Source of the DNA: Candidatus Endobugula sertula
GTDB lineage: Bacteria; Pseudomonadota; Gammaproteobacteria; Pseudomonadales; Cellvibrionaceae
Direction: 5' to 3'
Assembly: GCA_001723645.1 (NCBI GenBank)
Contig: MDLC01000012.1
Location: forward strand, 1 to 64,000
Length of the DNA: 64,000 nucleotides
The translations under genes were made by a program, and so were the position numbers. The notes under the pieces are model-generated. The model was not told the DNA's origin. It saw only the letters and a program-made list of their open reading frames with translations, and did no database searches. Below, piece after piece: positions 1 to 8,423 of this stretch (position 1 is the first letter of the stretch; each line of letters starts with the position of its first letter).

Positions 1-89
1 AGTATGCCAATCGGGGTGCTGGAATTGACGGTGATCGGCCTTGCCGCTTGCGCGGAAATAGAGCCGTTAATACCAAAATCTAAATCCAT
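1..89 (-). CDS. Phage tail sheath protein, N-terminal fragment (cut by window edge)
   Basis: An ATG at 89-87 opens a frame that runs off the left edge after 29 codons. The visible start reads MDLDFGINGSISAQAARPIT and then VNSSTPIGI. The pattern of a short head followed by a V-x-S-x-x-x-x-G-I strand matches the start of P2 FI-type contractile tail sheaths, in which an N-terminal arm precedes a beta strand ending in I-G-x. In P2 the sheath follows the fibre genes, which agrees with the order here. The gene starts 7 bases after the stop of its upstream neighbour. The call rests on 29 residues plus context. Confidence 0.55.
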   Translation of the reverse strand, partial: MDLDFGINGSISAQAARPITVNSSTPIGI

Positions 90-95
90 AATGAG

Positions 96-542
96 TTACC
101 CTCTTTGTTGTAATGCAGTGTATAAACCCTGCGGACTGTAAGTGTGCGGTTGACTAAAACCTAATGCCTCGGCACAAAACTCTGAGCAAAAATATTTATC
201 TTTGCTGTGACGTTTTAATGGCAAAAACTGTGATAGAAAAATGCCTTTAAAGTCGTACTGCAATCCCATCCTATCCACATAAAATGGTCGTAACTGTTCA
301 ATCAATAATTCTTTCGAGACATCAATCATTGTCCAGTTGCTTTTATTAAAGTGATCAGCTTTGATTCTCTTAGAGCGCACACCACCATCTCTACCGCTAG
401 ACGAAACCAAGCACACGTCACCCGTGCTTTCGGTAATGATGATCATCTCAACATGAGAATAGATTGAGCGTGTCCAGAAACGAATACACCAATCAATAAA
501 GTTTCCTTTGCCTTTATAAAAAGCGACTTTGACTCTAACCAT
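96..542 (-). CDS. Permuted NlpC/P60-like (YiiX-type) cysteine hydrolase in the tail operon
   Basis: This is a 148-residue protein with the two signatures of circularly permuted papain-like NlpC/P60 enzymes. A histidine lies in a YSHVEMII strand (about residues 29-36), and a cysteine begins a helix in YFCSEFCAEAL (about 117-127). The family cleaves amide or thioester bonds in peptidoglycan peptides or lipids; which applies here is not visible. There is no signal peptide or membrane segment. The gene overlaps its upstream neighbour by 8 bases and lies between the fibre genes and the sheath, so I infer a virion-associated or lysis-related hydrolase. A dedicated endolysin candidate exists elsewhere (18630-18995). 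Confidence 0.6.
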   Translation of the reverse strand: MVRVKVAFYKGKGNFIDWCIRFWTRSIYSHVEMIIITESTGDVCLVSSSGRDGGVRSKRIKADHFNKSNWTMIDVSKELLIEQLRPFYVDRMGLQYDFKGIFLSQFLPLKRHSKDKYFCSEFCAEALGFSQPHTYSPQGLYTALQQRG

Positions 543-1101
543 TTTCAGCCTCTTTTAATTCCTTGAGTTTTTGAGTGGCTTTTGCTTTTAACTCTTCCAG
601 TAATTCGGCCAGTGTGTTTTCGTTGCGCTTGGATTGAATCGCCGGCAGCGCCGCCGATTGCATACCATCAATAACAGCAATAGCCGTATCTAGTCGGTCA
701 GATTTTTCAATCTGTTTTTCGGCGAGTTCCAGTGGCGTTTCTCCATGGCCTCTTTCGTCACACTCGGCTTGCTGTATAGCAATGTCTTTTTCGCTTGCGG
801 TGCCATTTATAATGCGCTCGGCGCGAGGCACTTTTTTAAGCCAGCCAGTCACTTCGTTAGCATCGGCATGGCCTGTCATGGCTGCACGAATCTCTGTAGC
901 AAAGCGTTTAACTTCACCCATTGCGTTAGCTTTTAACTCGTCCAGTGTTTTTTCTATTTCCTCTATCACACCACCTTGATCAACCCACATCGCAACCATG
1001 TGAGAAAAACGGTTAGTGTCACCTTCGCAATATGGCACAGCCTCATCGTCGGGGTTGATGACAATCAAGCCATCACGTTTGATTACTTTTTTAATGTCCA
1101 T
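535..1101 (-). CDS. Hypothetical phage tail-region protein (tail fibre partner)
   Basis: This 188-residue acidic protein is not recognised by family. It sits directly after the tail fibre gene (2-base gap) and overlaps the hydrolase gene by 8 bases, the place where P2-type phages carry the fibre assembly chaperone (gpG) and Mu-type phages gpU. The C-terminal third (about residues 125-188) is rich in Leu, Lys and Glu and looks like a long helix or coiled coil. An assembly-chaperone role is a positional inference only. The N-terminal half has a short D-G-L-I-V-I-N-P-D-D strand-like segment. Confidence 0.55.
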   Translation of the reverse strand: MDIKKVIKRDGLIVINPDDEAVPYCEGDTNRFSHMVAMWVDQGGVIEEIEKTLDELKANAMGEVKRFATEIRAAMTGHADANEVTGWLKKVPRAERIINGTASEKDIAIQQAECDERGHGETPLELAEKQIEKSDRLDTAIAVIDGMQSAALPAIQSKRNENTLAELLEELKAKATQKLKELKEAENG

Positions 1102-1103
1102 GC

Positions 1104-2582
1104 TTATAGCTCCGCATCTAAATAAGGTAAATGGGAAAATCGCATTTGGGTTACATTGGTAATGTCTGCTGAGTTATATAAGCAAGTCATCGTTGCGTTA
1201 TATCTGTTCAAAAAAGCAGGCAGAGATGTAAGTGTTGTTACAGTCCCGCCACTTTCACCATGCAAAGTAATTGCAGACGGTGGAATGCCAAGCATGACAG
1301 GTGTTGTTCGCATCCTTGGCATTTGCAAACCCGTTAATGCAATTTGTGCAACGGTTGAAGCGGCAGAGGTGGTCGAGTTGACAAGCCTACAACCGTGAAC
1401 TGAATTAAAGTTAGGTTTAAAGCAATAGTATTCACAGAGCTTTTCTTCTTGCTGCTCAGTTCTAAATTCAAACTCTGTAGCAACACTGCCTTTTTCAACT
1501 TGCACTTGAGCTATATCAAAAGTGCCTGATTGATGACCTAGTGCATTAGTGCGCGGGTCAAAGTTTGAGCCTGCATCAAACCAAAACATAAGTGATAACG
1601 CACTATTGTTATCAGTTCCTAATGTCTTACCCTCAATAGAAGGAATGTTTGCAGTGAACGTAAATTTTTGCCATTCGGCTGTCAGTTCGTGTGTAGTTAC
1701 ACCGATAGAGCCGACACCAGACGAATGTGCGCCACCCGTGCCAAAGATTTGTACAAATTCAGTCGCAATGCTTTTGTTTGAATCTGCCTTTGCCCAAAAA
1801 GAAACGGTCAGTGTTTCACCTGAAAAATTATGAACACCCTCTATTTTTTGTTCTTTAGCTACATAGCTTGATGCGATAGCGGCGCTGATTACTTCCGTTC
1901 GGCTGTAGTATTTAGGGTTGTTGGGTACATTGGTTTGGCCTAAAGCAAACGCTTGTTTTGAGTGTGTTTTAGCTGATGTAGAGTGACTATTTTCCCACCG
2001 ATCATCTGAGCTATAACCTGAGTTGACCTGACTATCTCCGCGCACCCATCTATCAAAATTACCATTGATGATAAAATTTTTGTTTCTTTGGTTTTGCAGT
2101 GGCACATAGAGCGTATCAGCTTGTGCTTGTGTAAGCCTTCCATTTATCGCGGCATGAATAGGCGGCAACCATGTGTCGGTCATTTCCGATTCGGTAATAT
2201 AATCACTGGCTTTAAAAATAACCTCACCCGCTTCACCTGTGACGGCTGTCTTTAAGGTCAACATGCCGCCGACACCTGTTGCCAATGCAATTTTGGGTGT
2301 GGGCGCACTAATCACTACTTGGTCGCTGGTATCGGTGATCTGTACCGCGTATAGATAACGGTTAAAATCTTCGGCCACGGGTAGTTCGATAACAAACGTC
2401 AAAACGCCATTGTCGTCGTAGTAACTGGTTTCAATTTCAGCACTGTAAAACACGGCCAGTTGATCGTCGGTAGCGTCATGCGCTTCGGCACCGATAAGCT
2501 GGTACTGTGTCGCCGTATTTTTTAAGGCGCTGTTAAGTACGTCCAGACCGTGATCGGTCGCTATGGCGGTTATAGCATCCAC
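1104..2582 (-). CDS. Phage tail fibre protein
   Basis: A 492-residue protein. The N-terminal part (about 1-160) resembles the P2 gpH/Mu gpS fibre N-terminal domain that attaches to the baseplate, ending in a short RLTQAQADTLYVPLQ linker of the kind found before fibre shafts. The middle and C-terminal part starts with NKNFIINGNFDRWVRG and continues as a beta-rich, Ser/Thr/Asn-rich domain typical of receptor- or carbohydrate-binding tips. It is the last large gene after gpI, as in P2, and its start overlaps the gpI stop by 13 bases. It probably determines host range. Only one fibre gene and no invertible segment are seen in the window. Confidence 0.8.
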   Translation of the reverse strand: MDAITAIATDHGLDVLNSALKNTATQYQLIGAEAHDATDDQLAVFYSAEIETSYYDDNGVLTFVIELPVAEDFNRYLYAVQITDTSDQVVISAPTPKIALATGVGGMLTLKTAVTGEAGEVIFKASDYITESEMTDTWLPPIHAAINGRLTQAQADTLYVPLQNQRNKNFIINGNFDRWVRGDSQVNSGYSSDDRWENSHSTSAKTHSKQAFALGQTNVPNNPKYYSRTEVISAAIASSYVAKEQKIEGVHNFSGETLTVSFWAKADSNKSIATEFVQIFGTGGAHSSGVGSIGVTTHELTAEWQKFTFTANIPSIEGKTLGTDNNSALSLMFWFDAGSNFDPRTNALGHQSGTFDIAQVQVEKGSVATEFEFRTEQQEEKLCEYYCFKPNFNSVHGCRLVNSTTSAASTVAQIALTGLQMPRMRTTPVMLGIPPSAITLHGESGGTVTTLTSLPAFLNRYNATMTCLYNSADITNVTQMRFSHLPYLDAEL

Positions 2583-3136
2583 TGTATGGCTCCTGTGATG
2601 ACCACTGGCGAATCACCAGTAAGAGTTAAAGAGGTGTTTAACGCGGGTTTAATCGCGCCTTGAACTTGGTGGTTAATATCCAGTTCGCTTTCGGGTAACT
2701 GAATATCAAAATTTACAAAACGGCTGCGGCCATTCTTGGCTTGGTTTGCCAGCTTACGAGCCAGTGTAAATTTATCGTGGTTGTAAACGGCTTCGGTGTC
2801 AGCTTTAAATTGCACCTTGGCATCAAACTCAAACGGGCGTTCATGCTCTATGACTTCGGCATTATCAAACACCACATCCAACGCCTTTTCGACGGCATAC
2901 ACCGTGCCTCTATAGCGGTGAATTTCCAGCGCGTTATTAATTAAGCGGCGTTGCTCTGGTACGGCCAAGCCGCTAATGTCCACACGCCATTCGGCAGCCA
3001 AAATAGGCAATAACTTTTCATCACAACTAAGCGGGTGAATGTCGATAGGTGTTAAGTCCATATCGAGTTGGTGCGTGGCTAAACTATCCAGCGCCAGTTC
3101 AATAGGCTTGGCATTAAGTGGGAGTAACGTATTCAT
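2570..3136 (-). CDS. Phage tail protein I (P2 gpI family, baseplate)
   Basis: 188 residues. The N-terminal part contains LPILAAEWRVDISGL and LINNALEIHRYRGTVYAVEKAL, the conserved core of P2 gpI-type proteins, in which a short helix pair is followed by a GT-x-x-A-hydrophobic motif. gpI helps build the outer baseplate and links it to the fibres. The order J-I-fibre is that of P2. The start codon directly follows the stop of the gpJ gene (0-base gap), so the two are translated together. Confidence 0.85.
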   Translation of the reverse strand: MNTLLPLNAKPIELALDSLATHQLDMDLTPIDIHPLSCDEKLLPILAAEWRVDISGLAVPEQRRLINNALEIHRYRGTVYAVEKALDVVFDNAEVIEHERPFEFDAKVQFKADTEAVYNHDKFTLARKLANQAKNGRSRFVNFDIQLPESELDINHQVQGAIKPALNTSLTLTGDSPVVITGAIQWML

Positions 3137-3964
3137 CTATACACCCTCCGACTCGGCTTGGGTAAAGCTCAAGTTAAACGCCTCAATCACAATACGCTCA
3201 CCTGTTTCGCATTTCACCGTTTGCGTGGGTGCAGTGGGCAGCGCGTCATAAACACCTGTGACTTTTAACTTAGTCATCACATCCGAAAATGGTAACGCTT
3301 GATGAATTTTAAACGTGCCTGCAAAGTTGTTTTCTATTTCGGATTGAGCTGCCTCTTGCGTGTTGATGTCTTCCAGCTCAATCGCCGCGTCAATCGTGAC
3401 CAGTTTGGGCGTGGCAATTTTCACATGCACTTCGTCCGTGATAGGTCGTACTTTTTTGGCGCTTACTGCGTTAATGACTTGGTTTACCAGTTCGTCGGTG
3501 ATGTCGTTATCGTATGAGGCGATATACACATCAATCACACCCTTTTCAGGGCTGACAGCTTTGGCATCATCAATAATGGCACTCACGCTTCTGGCGTGGT
3601 ATTCGTAACTTTCTAATGAACCCGCTGTGCTGTAACCGTCAAGGCTGGCAAGAATGCGGTCTAAATACGGCTCGTCTTTTTCACCGTCCAAGCGTTCCAC
3701 GTTGTAGCGATCATTGCCGATTAAGTCCAAGTTGTTACCCTTGGCAAAATGCAACAACAAACTTTTTAGCTTGTTATTAAACTCTTTGCGCAAGTGCAAC
3801 TCGCGCCATGAATACGCCTCGGTAAGCAACATATACGGGTCAGATTCCAATGGCTGATAATCTGGCACCAAGCCATCTACAATCGTTAAAAGCTTGGCCA
3901 GTATTGCTTCAAAGGTTTTGACCTGTAACACATCGGCATTGGCAAGTTGGCTGGTACTAAGCAT
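3137..3964 (-). CDS. Baseplate protein J (P2 gpJ / Mu gp47 family)
   Basis: The open frame extends upstream to 4066, but that part lies inside the W gene. I chose the ATG at 3964, which gives MLSTSQLANADVLQV and overlaps the W stop by 8 bases, as in most P2-type operons. The 275-residue product has gpJ-type features: YQPLESDPYMLLTEAYSWRE near residue 35, an LDGYSTAGSLESYEYHARS segment near 110-130, and a following VSPEKGVIDVYI strand. gpJ forms the baseplate wedge with W. Confidence 0.87.
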   Translation of the reverse strand: MLSTSQLANADVLQVKTFEAILAKLLTIVDGLVPDYQPLESDPYMLLTEAYSWRELHLRKEFNNKLKSLLLHFAKGNNLDLIGNDRYNVERLDGEKDEPYLDRILASLDGYSTAGSLESYEYHARSVSAIIDDAKAVSPEKGVIDVYIASYDNDITDELVNQVINAVSAKKVRPITDEVHVKIATPKLVTIDAAIELEDINTQEAAQSEIENNFAGTFKIHQALPFSDVMTKLKVTGVYDALPTAPTQTVKCETGERIVIEAFNLSFTQAESEGV

Positions 3965-4334
3965 TTTCCAACTCCAAAAAGAATGTGTGCTGGCCTGTAG
4001 TTGCATCAATATTAAAATGCAGACGTTTAAAAATAACGCGAGGTTCCCAGCGGCTAATGGCTTCAAAGATATAGCGCGTGGCTTTCACTCGCCATTCGCT
4101 ATTAAAGTCACGATCACGCAACAGATATAACAGGCTGCCAAACTCTGGACGCATAACCCGTTCACCTAATCGTGTCGTTAAAATGCGGCTGATACTTTCC
4201 AGAATAGACACGGCATAGTGACTATCATTGGCACTAGCTTGGTTCGCTTCCCCCACAAACACCACACCCGAAAGCGTCACCTCTTTAAAAGTGAGTTCGG
4301 GCAGTTGTAAGGGTTGTAACGCTGGTAGTGTCAT
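3957..4334 (-). CDS. Baseplate assembly protein W (GPW/gp25 family)
   Basis: 125 residues with the GPW/gp25 core: ESISRILTTRLGERVMRPEFGS (about 47-68), followed by an R-Y-I-F-E-A-I-x-R-W-E-P-R-V helix-strand unit. These small wedge proteins start sheath polymerisation and resemble T4 gp25. The gene lies 5 bases downstream of V and overlaps J by 8 bases, so V-W-J-I is a tightly coupled P2-like cassette. Confidence 0.9.
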   Translation of the reverse strand: MTLPALQPLQLPELTFKEVTLSGVVFVGEANQASANDSHYAVSILESISRILTTRLGERVMRPEFGSLLYLLRDRDFNSEWRVKATRYIFEAISRWEPRVIFKRLHFNIDATTGQHTFFLELENA

Positions 4335-4339
4335 AGGGT

Positions 4340-4870
4340 CTACTCGTCGCCTTGGTTATTGGCTTTGTTAGGCGGGTTGCAATCTACGCCGCCGCCATGA
4401 TGATCGCCTGCATTTTGTTTATGAGTGTGATGAACCAAACTCACACCATCTATAATCACGTCGCCTGTAGCTGCAAAGATGTTGGCAGTTTGTGCAAACA
4501 CGTTAATCATACCTACCGCATTCACCGGCAATACTTTTTCTTGCGTGTTGTACTCAACACGTGTGCCGTCTTCGTACTCGGTAATTTCTGTGTGACTGTT
4601 TGCACCGTCTGGCTCTTTACAATCCAGATTGAAAATACCGCGAATCACAAAACGATTAATAAAGATAGATACCTGTTCACCAACTCGGATAGGCGTATAG
4701 TGTTTTTTAAAACTATTGGCTTGCTGCAATACAGGCAGCCAATCCGTTTTACGCCCTAACACATCCACAATCGCCAGTGACTTATCGCCCTCGGCTTTCA
4801 CTTCCGCAATCGTTCCTGTGTAAATCAGTGTTTGGTTGTCTCTCTCAGTCATGGCAAGCATTTTAATCAC
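4340..4870 (-). CDS. Baseplate assembly protein V (tail spike/hub, P2 gpV family)
   Basis: 176 residues. An OB-fold-like N-terminal half is followed by a GDVIIDGVSLVHHTHKQNAGD segment (about 135-155), which matches the metal-binding spike tip of P2 gpV, where a H-x-H motif coordinates iron at the membrane-piercing apex. The His-rich tail and repeated short strands fit a trimeric beta-helix needle. It is the first gene of the leftward tail operon and is divergent from the head operon across 4871-4994. Confidence 0.88.
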   Translation of the reverse strand: MIKMLAMTERDNQTLIYTGTIAEVKAEGDKSLAIVDVLGRKTDWLPVLQQANSFKKHYTPIRVGEQVSIFINRFVIRGIFNLDCKEPDGANSHTEITEYEDGTRVEYNTQEKVLPVNAVGMINVFAQTANIFAATGDVIIDGVSLVHHTHKQNAGDHHGGGVDCNPPNKANNQGDE

Positions 4871-4994
4871 ACTTTTTTTTATTGTTTCCCCACATGCGGC
4901 TATATGGAGTGAGCCTTAAAAAAAATCTTGAGAAAATTCTCATTACTGATTCATAGACCAATCAACCAGCCATAAACAGGTGGAGAAAATGTAA
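4871..4994. promoter_or_regulatory. Divergent promoter region between tail and head operons
   Basis: 124 AT-rich bases separate the leftward gpV start from the rightward protease start, with runs of T at 4873-4880 and of A at 4918-4924. Both late operons must start transcription here or be read from farther away. I see no clear sigma-70 pair or inverted repeat, which fits activator-dependent late promoters as in Mu. The Shine-Dalgarno of the rightward gene is the GGTGGAG at about 4979-4985. Confidence 0.4.
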
Positions 4995-5732
4995 ATGCAA
5001 AAGACATATATTTTGGAATTGTGCGAAGTCAACCCCTCAGAGAATGGGAAAACAAAAATTTCACCTATCGGCAAAGTGACTGGCCGTGATGGTCGAGTCT
5101 TTGAAATTGACGGACAGCGATTATTAAACCGCTTAAAAGAGGATGGTTTAAAAATCCCTCTGACTATCGGCCATGAGTATGAAGGCAAAGCAGGCGGTTG
5201 GTTTTATGACTTTGAAATTGAAGATGCTTTTATTCTTGCTCAACTTGACCTTAATAAGCTGGGCGCGGAGCTGATCGAAAACGATGAGTATAAGTACCTT
5301 AGCCCTGAATACTATGTTGATTATGACACAAACCAAGTGGAGCTTATGTCTGCGGTTAGTCTGGTCAACAAGCCCAATTTACTTAAAGAAGCCCTTAACC
5401 ATACGGAGCCTGAAAACATGCCAGCACCTACCGACAACAACGATGTACAAAAACAGCTCCAAGAGCTGAAAGATCAAAACGCGAAGTTGACCGAGCAAAA
5501 CAAAGCCTTGCTCGAACAAACCAGCATGAACAAAGTGGATAACGCGATTGCTAATAAGAAGTTAGCGCCTGCTAAACGTGACTACGCGTTGAAGCTTGAA
5601 GCTAATGCGCTTGATGACTTTTTGAAGCTGGAAGCGCAAACCTTCAACCCAACAGAAAACAACAGTCTTAATCCCGAATCTGACGATTCCGACAACGAAA
5701 ACAATGAGGTGTTTGATCAACTCGGTTTGTAA
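4995..5732 (+). CDS. Mu gpI-like prohead protease with C-terminal scaffold
   Basis: 245 residues. The N-terminal 135 residues match the Mu-like protease family, with IGHEYEGKAGGWFYDFEI, YKYLSPEYYVDYDT and LMSAVSLVNKPNLL; the last contains the Ser-Leu-Val-N-x-P signature before the end of the domain. From about 140 the protein turns into a long Gln/Lys/Glu coiled coil (KQLQELKDQNAKLTEQNKAL) and an acidic Asn-rich tail, as expected for the scaffold part that in Mu is also made separately as Z. An internal ATG at 5418 could provide such a Z form. First gene of the head operon. Confidence 0.85.
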   Translation: MQKTYILELCEVNPSENGKTKISPIGKVTGRDGRVFEIDGQRLLNRLKEDGLKIPLTIGHEYEGKAGGWFYDFEIEDAFILAQLDLNKLGAELIENDEYKYLSPEYYVDYDTNQVELMSAVSLVNKPNLLKEALNHTEPENMPAPTDNNDVQKQLQELKDQNAKLTEQNKALLEQTSMNKVDNAIANKKLAPAKRDYALKLEANALDDFLKLEAQTFNPTENNSLNPESDDSDNENNEVFDQLGL

Positions 5733-5793
5733 AAACTGAGCTAAGTATTACCACTTAACACACCACCGTTAAAAAAACCGATAGGAACCTATT

Positions 5794-6696
5794 ATGGATT
5801 ACACATTAGAGAACATCAAAACTCTTGACCGAGGCGTCAACAAACTATTTTCTTCTGCAATAGATGATAGTAGCAACAAAGAGTACGAAGAAATTGCCAC
5901 TGTTGTTACCAGTAAGGCTCGTATTCAAAGCTACGCATGGCTAGGCGATATTCCTAGCATGAAGGAATGGGTTGACGAACGACAAAAAGCCAAACTTGAA
6001 GACTACAAATATGATATTGAAAAGAAAGATTGGGAAACGTCTTTCTATGTCACTCGTGATGATTTCATGTTTGATGGTTTGGGGATTGTTGCAACCAAAG
6101 TCGAAACGCTCAACCATGCCGTTAATGATCATTACAACGAAATTGTTGGCGAGTTGATTACCGCTAACGGTGACTGCTTTGACGGCCAACCATTCTTTGG
6201 TGAGCATGAGCTTGGTGAGTTCGTTTATAACAATACCAGTGGCTACAAGCTGACTAAAGATAACTTCTTTGCAGTGGCAAGAAAAATGAAAGGCATTAAA
6301 AAAACTAACGGTAAGACGATGCGCGTCAAACAAACTTTGGTTTTACATGCTTTAGATTTAGAGCAGCAAGCAGACGTTATCTTTAAAAGTGCATTGGTGG
6401 ATGGTTCAACTAACGAATCATACGGCAAGGTTAAAACTAAGGTAATGGACGATATGGCACCAGGGACTTGGTGTGTGATAGATAACTCGCGCCCCGTTAA
6501 GCCGTTTATTCTACAGATCACCAAAAAAGCCGAAAAGGTTGACCGCCTGACTCAAAACCCATTGGAAGGCAAGAAAATCTATTACGGTATCGACACCATG
6601 GATAACGCAGGTTATGGCTTCTGGCAACTTGCCCATTTCTGTGATGGCTCTGGCTCAGAAGATGCCAGTGCGCCTGTCGAAGCACCCGCAGAATAA
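5794..6696 (+). CDS. Major capsid protein (Mu gpT family)
   Basis: 300 residues with gpT features: an N-terminal AWLGDIPSMKEWVDERQKAKLEDY segment, then YDIEKKDWETSFYVTRDDFMFDGLG, the typical gpT signature of a W-E-x-x-x-x-V-x-R-x-x-x-x-D-D. It follows the protease/scaffold as in Mu. The start has a GATAGGAACC Shine-Dalgarno just upstream. The C-terminal 12 residues are Ala/Pro/Glu-rich and may be flexible. Confidence 0.9.
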   Translation: MDYTLENIKTLDRGVNKLFSSAIDDSSNKEYEEIATVVTSKARIQSYAWLGDIPSMKEWVDERQKAKLEDYKYDIEKKDWETSFYVTRDDFMFDGLGIVATKVETLNHAVNDHYNEIVGELITANGDCFDGQPFFGEHELGEFVYNNTSGYKLTKDNFFAVARKMKGIKKTNGKTMRVKQTLVLHALDLEQQADVIFKSALVDGSTNESYGKVKTKVMDDMAPGTWCVIDNSRPVKPFILQITKKAEKVDRLTQNPLEGKKIYYGIDTMDNAGYGFWQLAHFCDGSGSEDASAPVEAPAE

Positions 6697-6709
6697 TCGA
6701 CGATAACCC

Positions 6710-7021
6710 ATGACCCAAGACGCACTTAAAGAACGCCTTAGTAAACGTGCTAAGGCGTTTATTTCTACCCCTGAACTGGTTGACGATGGCAATTTAACCA
6801 TAGCCGTCAACGAAGCAATAGAACTGGCTGGCGAGGAATCACCCTTGCCCGTACTAACAGACATTGCTTTTTATCGCTTCTTGTTGCTGGTGGAAACCAA
6901 CGGGATAGATGAGGTGCATCTTAAGGCGTACAAAGTCGCCCTCAACCAAATTACTGACCCCGCATCGCCCAACGCTAAAACGAAAGCCAAGGCGAAGCCG
7001 CGAGACAATCAGTATTTATAA
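6710..7021 (+). CDS. Small phage head protein, hypothetical (connector or head completion)
   Basis: 103 residues, 13 bases after the capsid gene. The helical N-terminal part runs about 1-85. It ends in a basic, Ala/Lys/Pro-rich tail (about 85-100) like DNA-contacting tails of small head proteins. The family is not recognised. Its position between the capsid and small tail-joining genes matches the Mu gp35/gp36 slot, so a head-completion or connector role is a positional inference. Confidence 0.5.
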   Translation: MTQDALKERLSKRAKAFISTPELVDDGNLTIAVNEAIELAGEESPLPVLTDIAFYRFLLLVETNGIDEVHLKAYKVALNQITDPASPNAKTKAKAKPRDNQYL

Positions 7022-7032
7022 CAGGAGTGTTT

Positions 7033-7251
7033 ATGTCTACTAATCTATCGTTTTTATTATTTTTTGTTGGCTTACTATTTTTATTTCTGGATTTGTATGC
7101 CAATAAGCGCTGGCAGTTTTTAGGCTTTACGTTGCCCATTACTCCATGGTGGCAGCGGCTAAAAAAAGTTGGCTGGACGTTGATTGTTATTGTGGTTGCA
7201 AACTTCGTTTTTTTATTTGCCGTTGCAGGCTATGCACTGAGTAAGTTGTAA
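7033..7251 (+). CDS. Small two-helix membrane protein of the phage head operon
   Basis: I chose the ATG at 7033 because CAGGAG at 7022-7027 is well placed for it; a GTG at 7027 is inside that site. The 72-residue product has two hydrophobic helices, about residues 4-22 and 45-68, joined by a basic loop. Size and topology are those of a class II-like holin or antiholin. It lies two genes before a stronger holin candidate, so the pair may act together in lysis timing. That role is inferred from topology and context. Confidence 0.45.
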   Translation: MSTNLSFLLFFVGLLFLFLDLYANKRWQFLGFTLPITPWWQRLKKVGWTLIVIVVANFVFLFAVAGYALSKL

Positions 7252-7253
7252 CA

Positions 7254-7616
7254 ATGACGATTGCTATTGATCAAGCCGAGGCGGTCATACTCGCCATACT
7301 TCCTGAGTTGGTTTTGCTTGAGGGCAAGGTCAATAGCAAGGGTGAATATTTACTCTTTGATTCTCTCATCATCAATAACGCGCACATTGGCGATATTGAT
7401 TATGTGTTTAAGTTATACATTGCGATCAACTCACGGACGAATGATCGCCGCTTGGCTTATGAGTCAATCGACGAAGCATTGACCGCATTGGTCGAAGACT
7501 GGGAAGTCAACCAAAAAGTGGAGATAGGCCGCAGCAAGCCATATTCCATTCAAGGTTTAATCGTTTATGAAATTCCATTAACCGTAAAGGGGTTTGATCA
7601 TGTGGAAACTATTTAG
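7254..7616 (+). CDS. Hypothetical phage structural protein (tail terminator-like position)
   Basis: 120 residues, soluble and acidic, with alternating strands and helices. It contains ELVLLEGKVNSKGEYLLFDS and a conserved-looking E-I-P-L-T-V-K-G-F-D C-terminus, which recalls minor tail or terminator proteins, but I do not recognise the family. It starts 2 bases after the membrane gene and overlaps the holin-like gene by 17 bases. Confidence 0.45.
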   Translation: MTIAIDQAEAVILAILPELVLLEGKVNSKGEYLLFDSLIINNAHIGDIDYVFKLYIAINSRTNDRRLAYESIDEALTALVEDWEVNQKVEIGRSKPYSIQGLIVYEIPLTVKGFDHVETI

Positions 7617-8136
7617 TGGTGTCTTGAATACCTTAGTGGGTGAACCCATCAAACAATGGCAACGCCGTAAGACGTTAAAAGCTGAACAACAATATGAGCT
7701 GGCAAAGTTAGACGGCAAGGCGCGTATTGCTAAAGCTACTGCCTTAGCGGAAATGGCAAAGCAAGGCCAGCAAAATGATTTTGACCTTGACATGATGGCA
7801 ACCAAGAACATGGAGAAGTCGTGGAAAGATGAATTGATTTTGTGCATCTTTTTATTGCCGATTGTGTTGGCATTTATTCCTGATATGCAACCGCATGTAC
7901 TCAATGGCTTTGCCGCCATTGAAAAAATGCCGCATTGGTATGTGGCGATTGTGATTGGCATGGTGGTTGTGATTTACGGAATGCGTGGATTATTAAAAGC
8001 TTACTTGACGCGAGGCAAGTTGCCATTGTCATTTCCGAGCAAGACAGTGCCAAAAAAGCCACAAGCACAAGACACACAAGTCACAACTCAAACACAAACA
8101 ACGAGTCAAACAGGCGTTAGAAAACGCACTAGCTAA
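7600..8136 (+). CDS. Holin-like protein (gene-transfer-agent 3TM holin type)
   Basis: I chose the ATG at 7600 rather than the TTG at 7594; AGGGG lies 9 bases upstream. The 178-residue protein has a charged N-terminal helix (residues 20-70, rich in Lys/Ala/Gln), then hydrophobic segments near 77-95 (LILCIFLLPIVLAFIP) and 113-133 (WYVAIVIGMVVVIYGMRGLL), and a basic, Thr/Gln-rich tail. This layout is that of the holin family associated with gene transfer agents. It would make lesions in the inner membrane to release the M15-type endolysin encoded at 18630-18995. The call is moderate because holins share little sequence. Confidence 0.6.
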   Translation: MWKLFSGVLNTLVGEPIKQWQRRKTLKAEQQYELAKLDGKARIAKATALAEMAKQGQQNDFDLDMMATKNMEKSWKDELILCIFLLPIVLAFIPDMQPHVLNGFAAIEKMPHWYVAIVIGMVVVIYGMRGLLKAYLTRGKLPLSFPSKTVPKKPQAQDTQVTTQTQTTSQTGVRKRTS

Positions 8137-8147
8137 AAAGGTTAACC

Positions 8148-8423
8148 ATGACAACCAGTATTAAAGAAGTGTCAGAAAAAGTGATTTCCACATTGTTGAT
8201 TGCGGCCATCCTGTTTTTGTTTAACTCCATTAATGGACTCAATAAAAGCGTGAATGATTTAAGCCAACAGTTGGCCGTGATGCAATCGCGCACTGAGTTA
8301 CGCGAAGAGAGCCGCGAACGTGATCGACAGATTATTGATAAAACCGTGGCGATTGTTAATAGCTTGTCTAAACGAGTGGACAAGCTGGAATGGGATGCTA
8401 ATAAAAAAGGCCAGACACATTAA
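8148..8423 (+). CDS. Membrane-anchored coiled-coil protein (possible inner-membrane spanin)
   Basis: 91 residues: one N-terminal membrane helix (about 11-27, VISTLLIAAILFLFNSI), then a long charged helix (about 30-88) with heptad-like hydrophobics. One membrane anchor plus a periplasmic coiled coil is the topology of an i-spanin (Rz), and it follows the holin gene directly. No nested outer-membrane lipoprotein (Rz1) with a lipobox is evident inside it, which argues against a classical spanin pair. Its stop overlaps the next start (TAATG). Confidence 0.45.
   Translation: MTTSIKEVSEKVISTLLIAAILFLFNSINGLNKSVNDLSQQLAVMQSRTELREESRERDRQIIDKTVAIVNSLSKRVDKLEWDANKKGQTH

Noticed and set aside
3965-4066. 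Longer N-terminus for baseplate protein J
   Set aside because: It would sit entirely inside the W gene; the ATG at 3964 gives the usual gpJ length and overlap.
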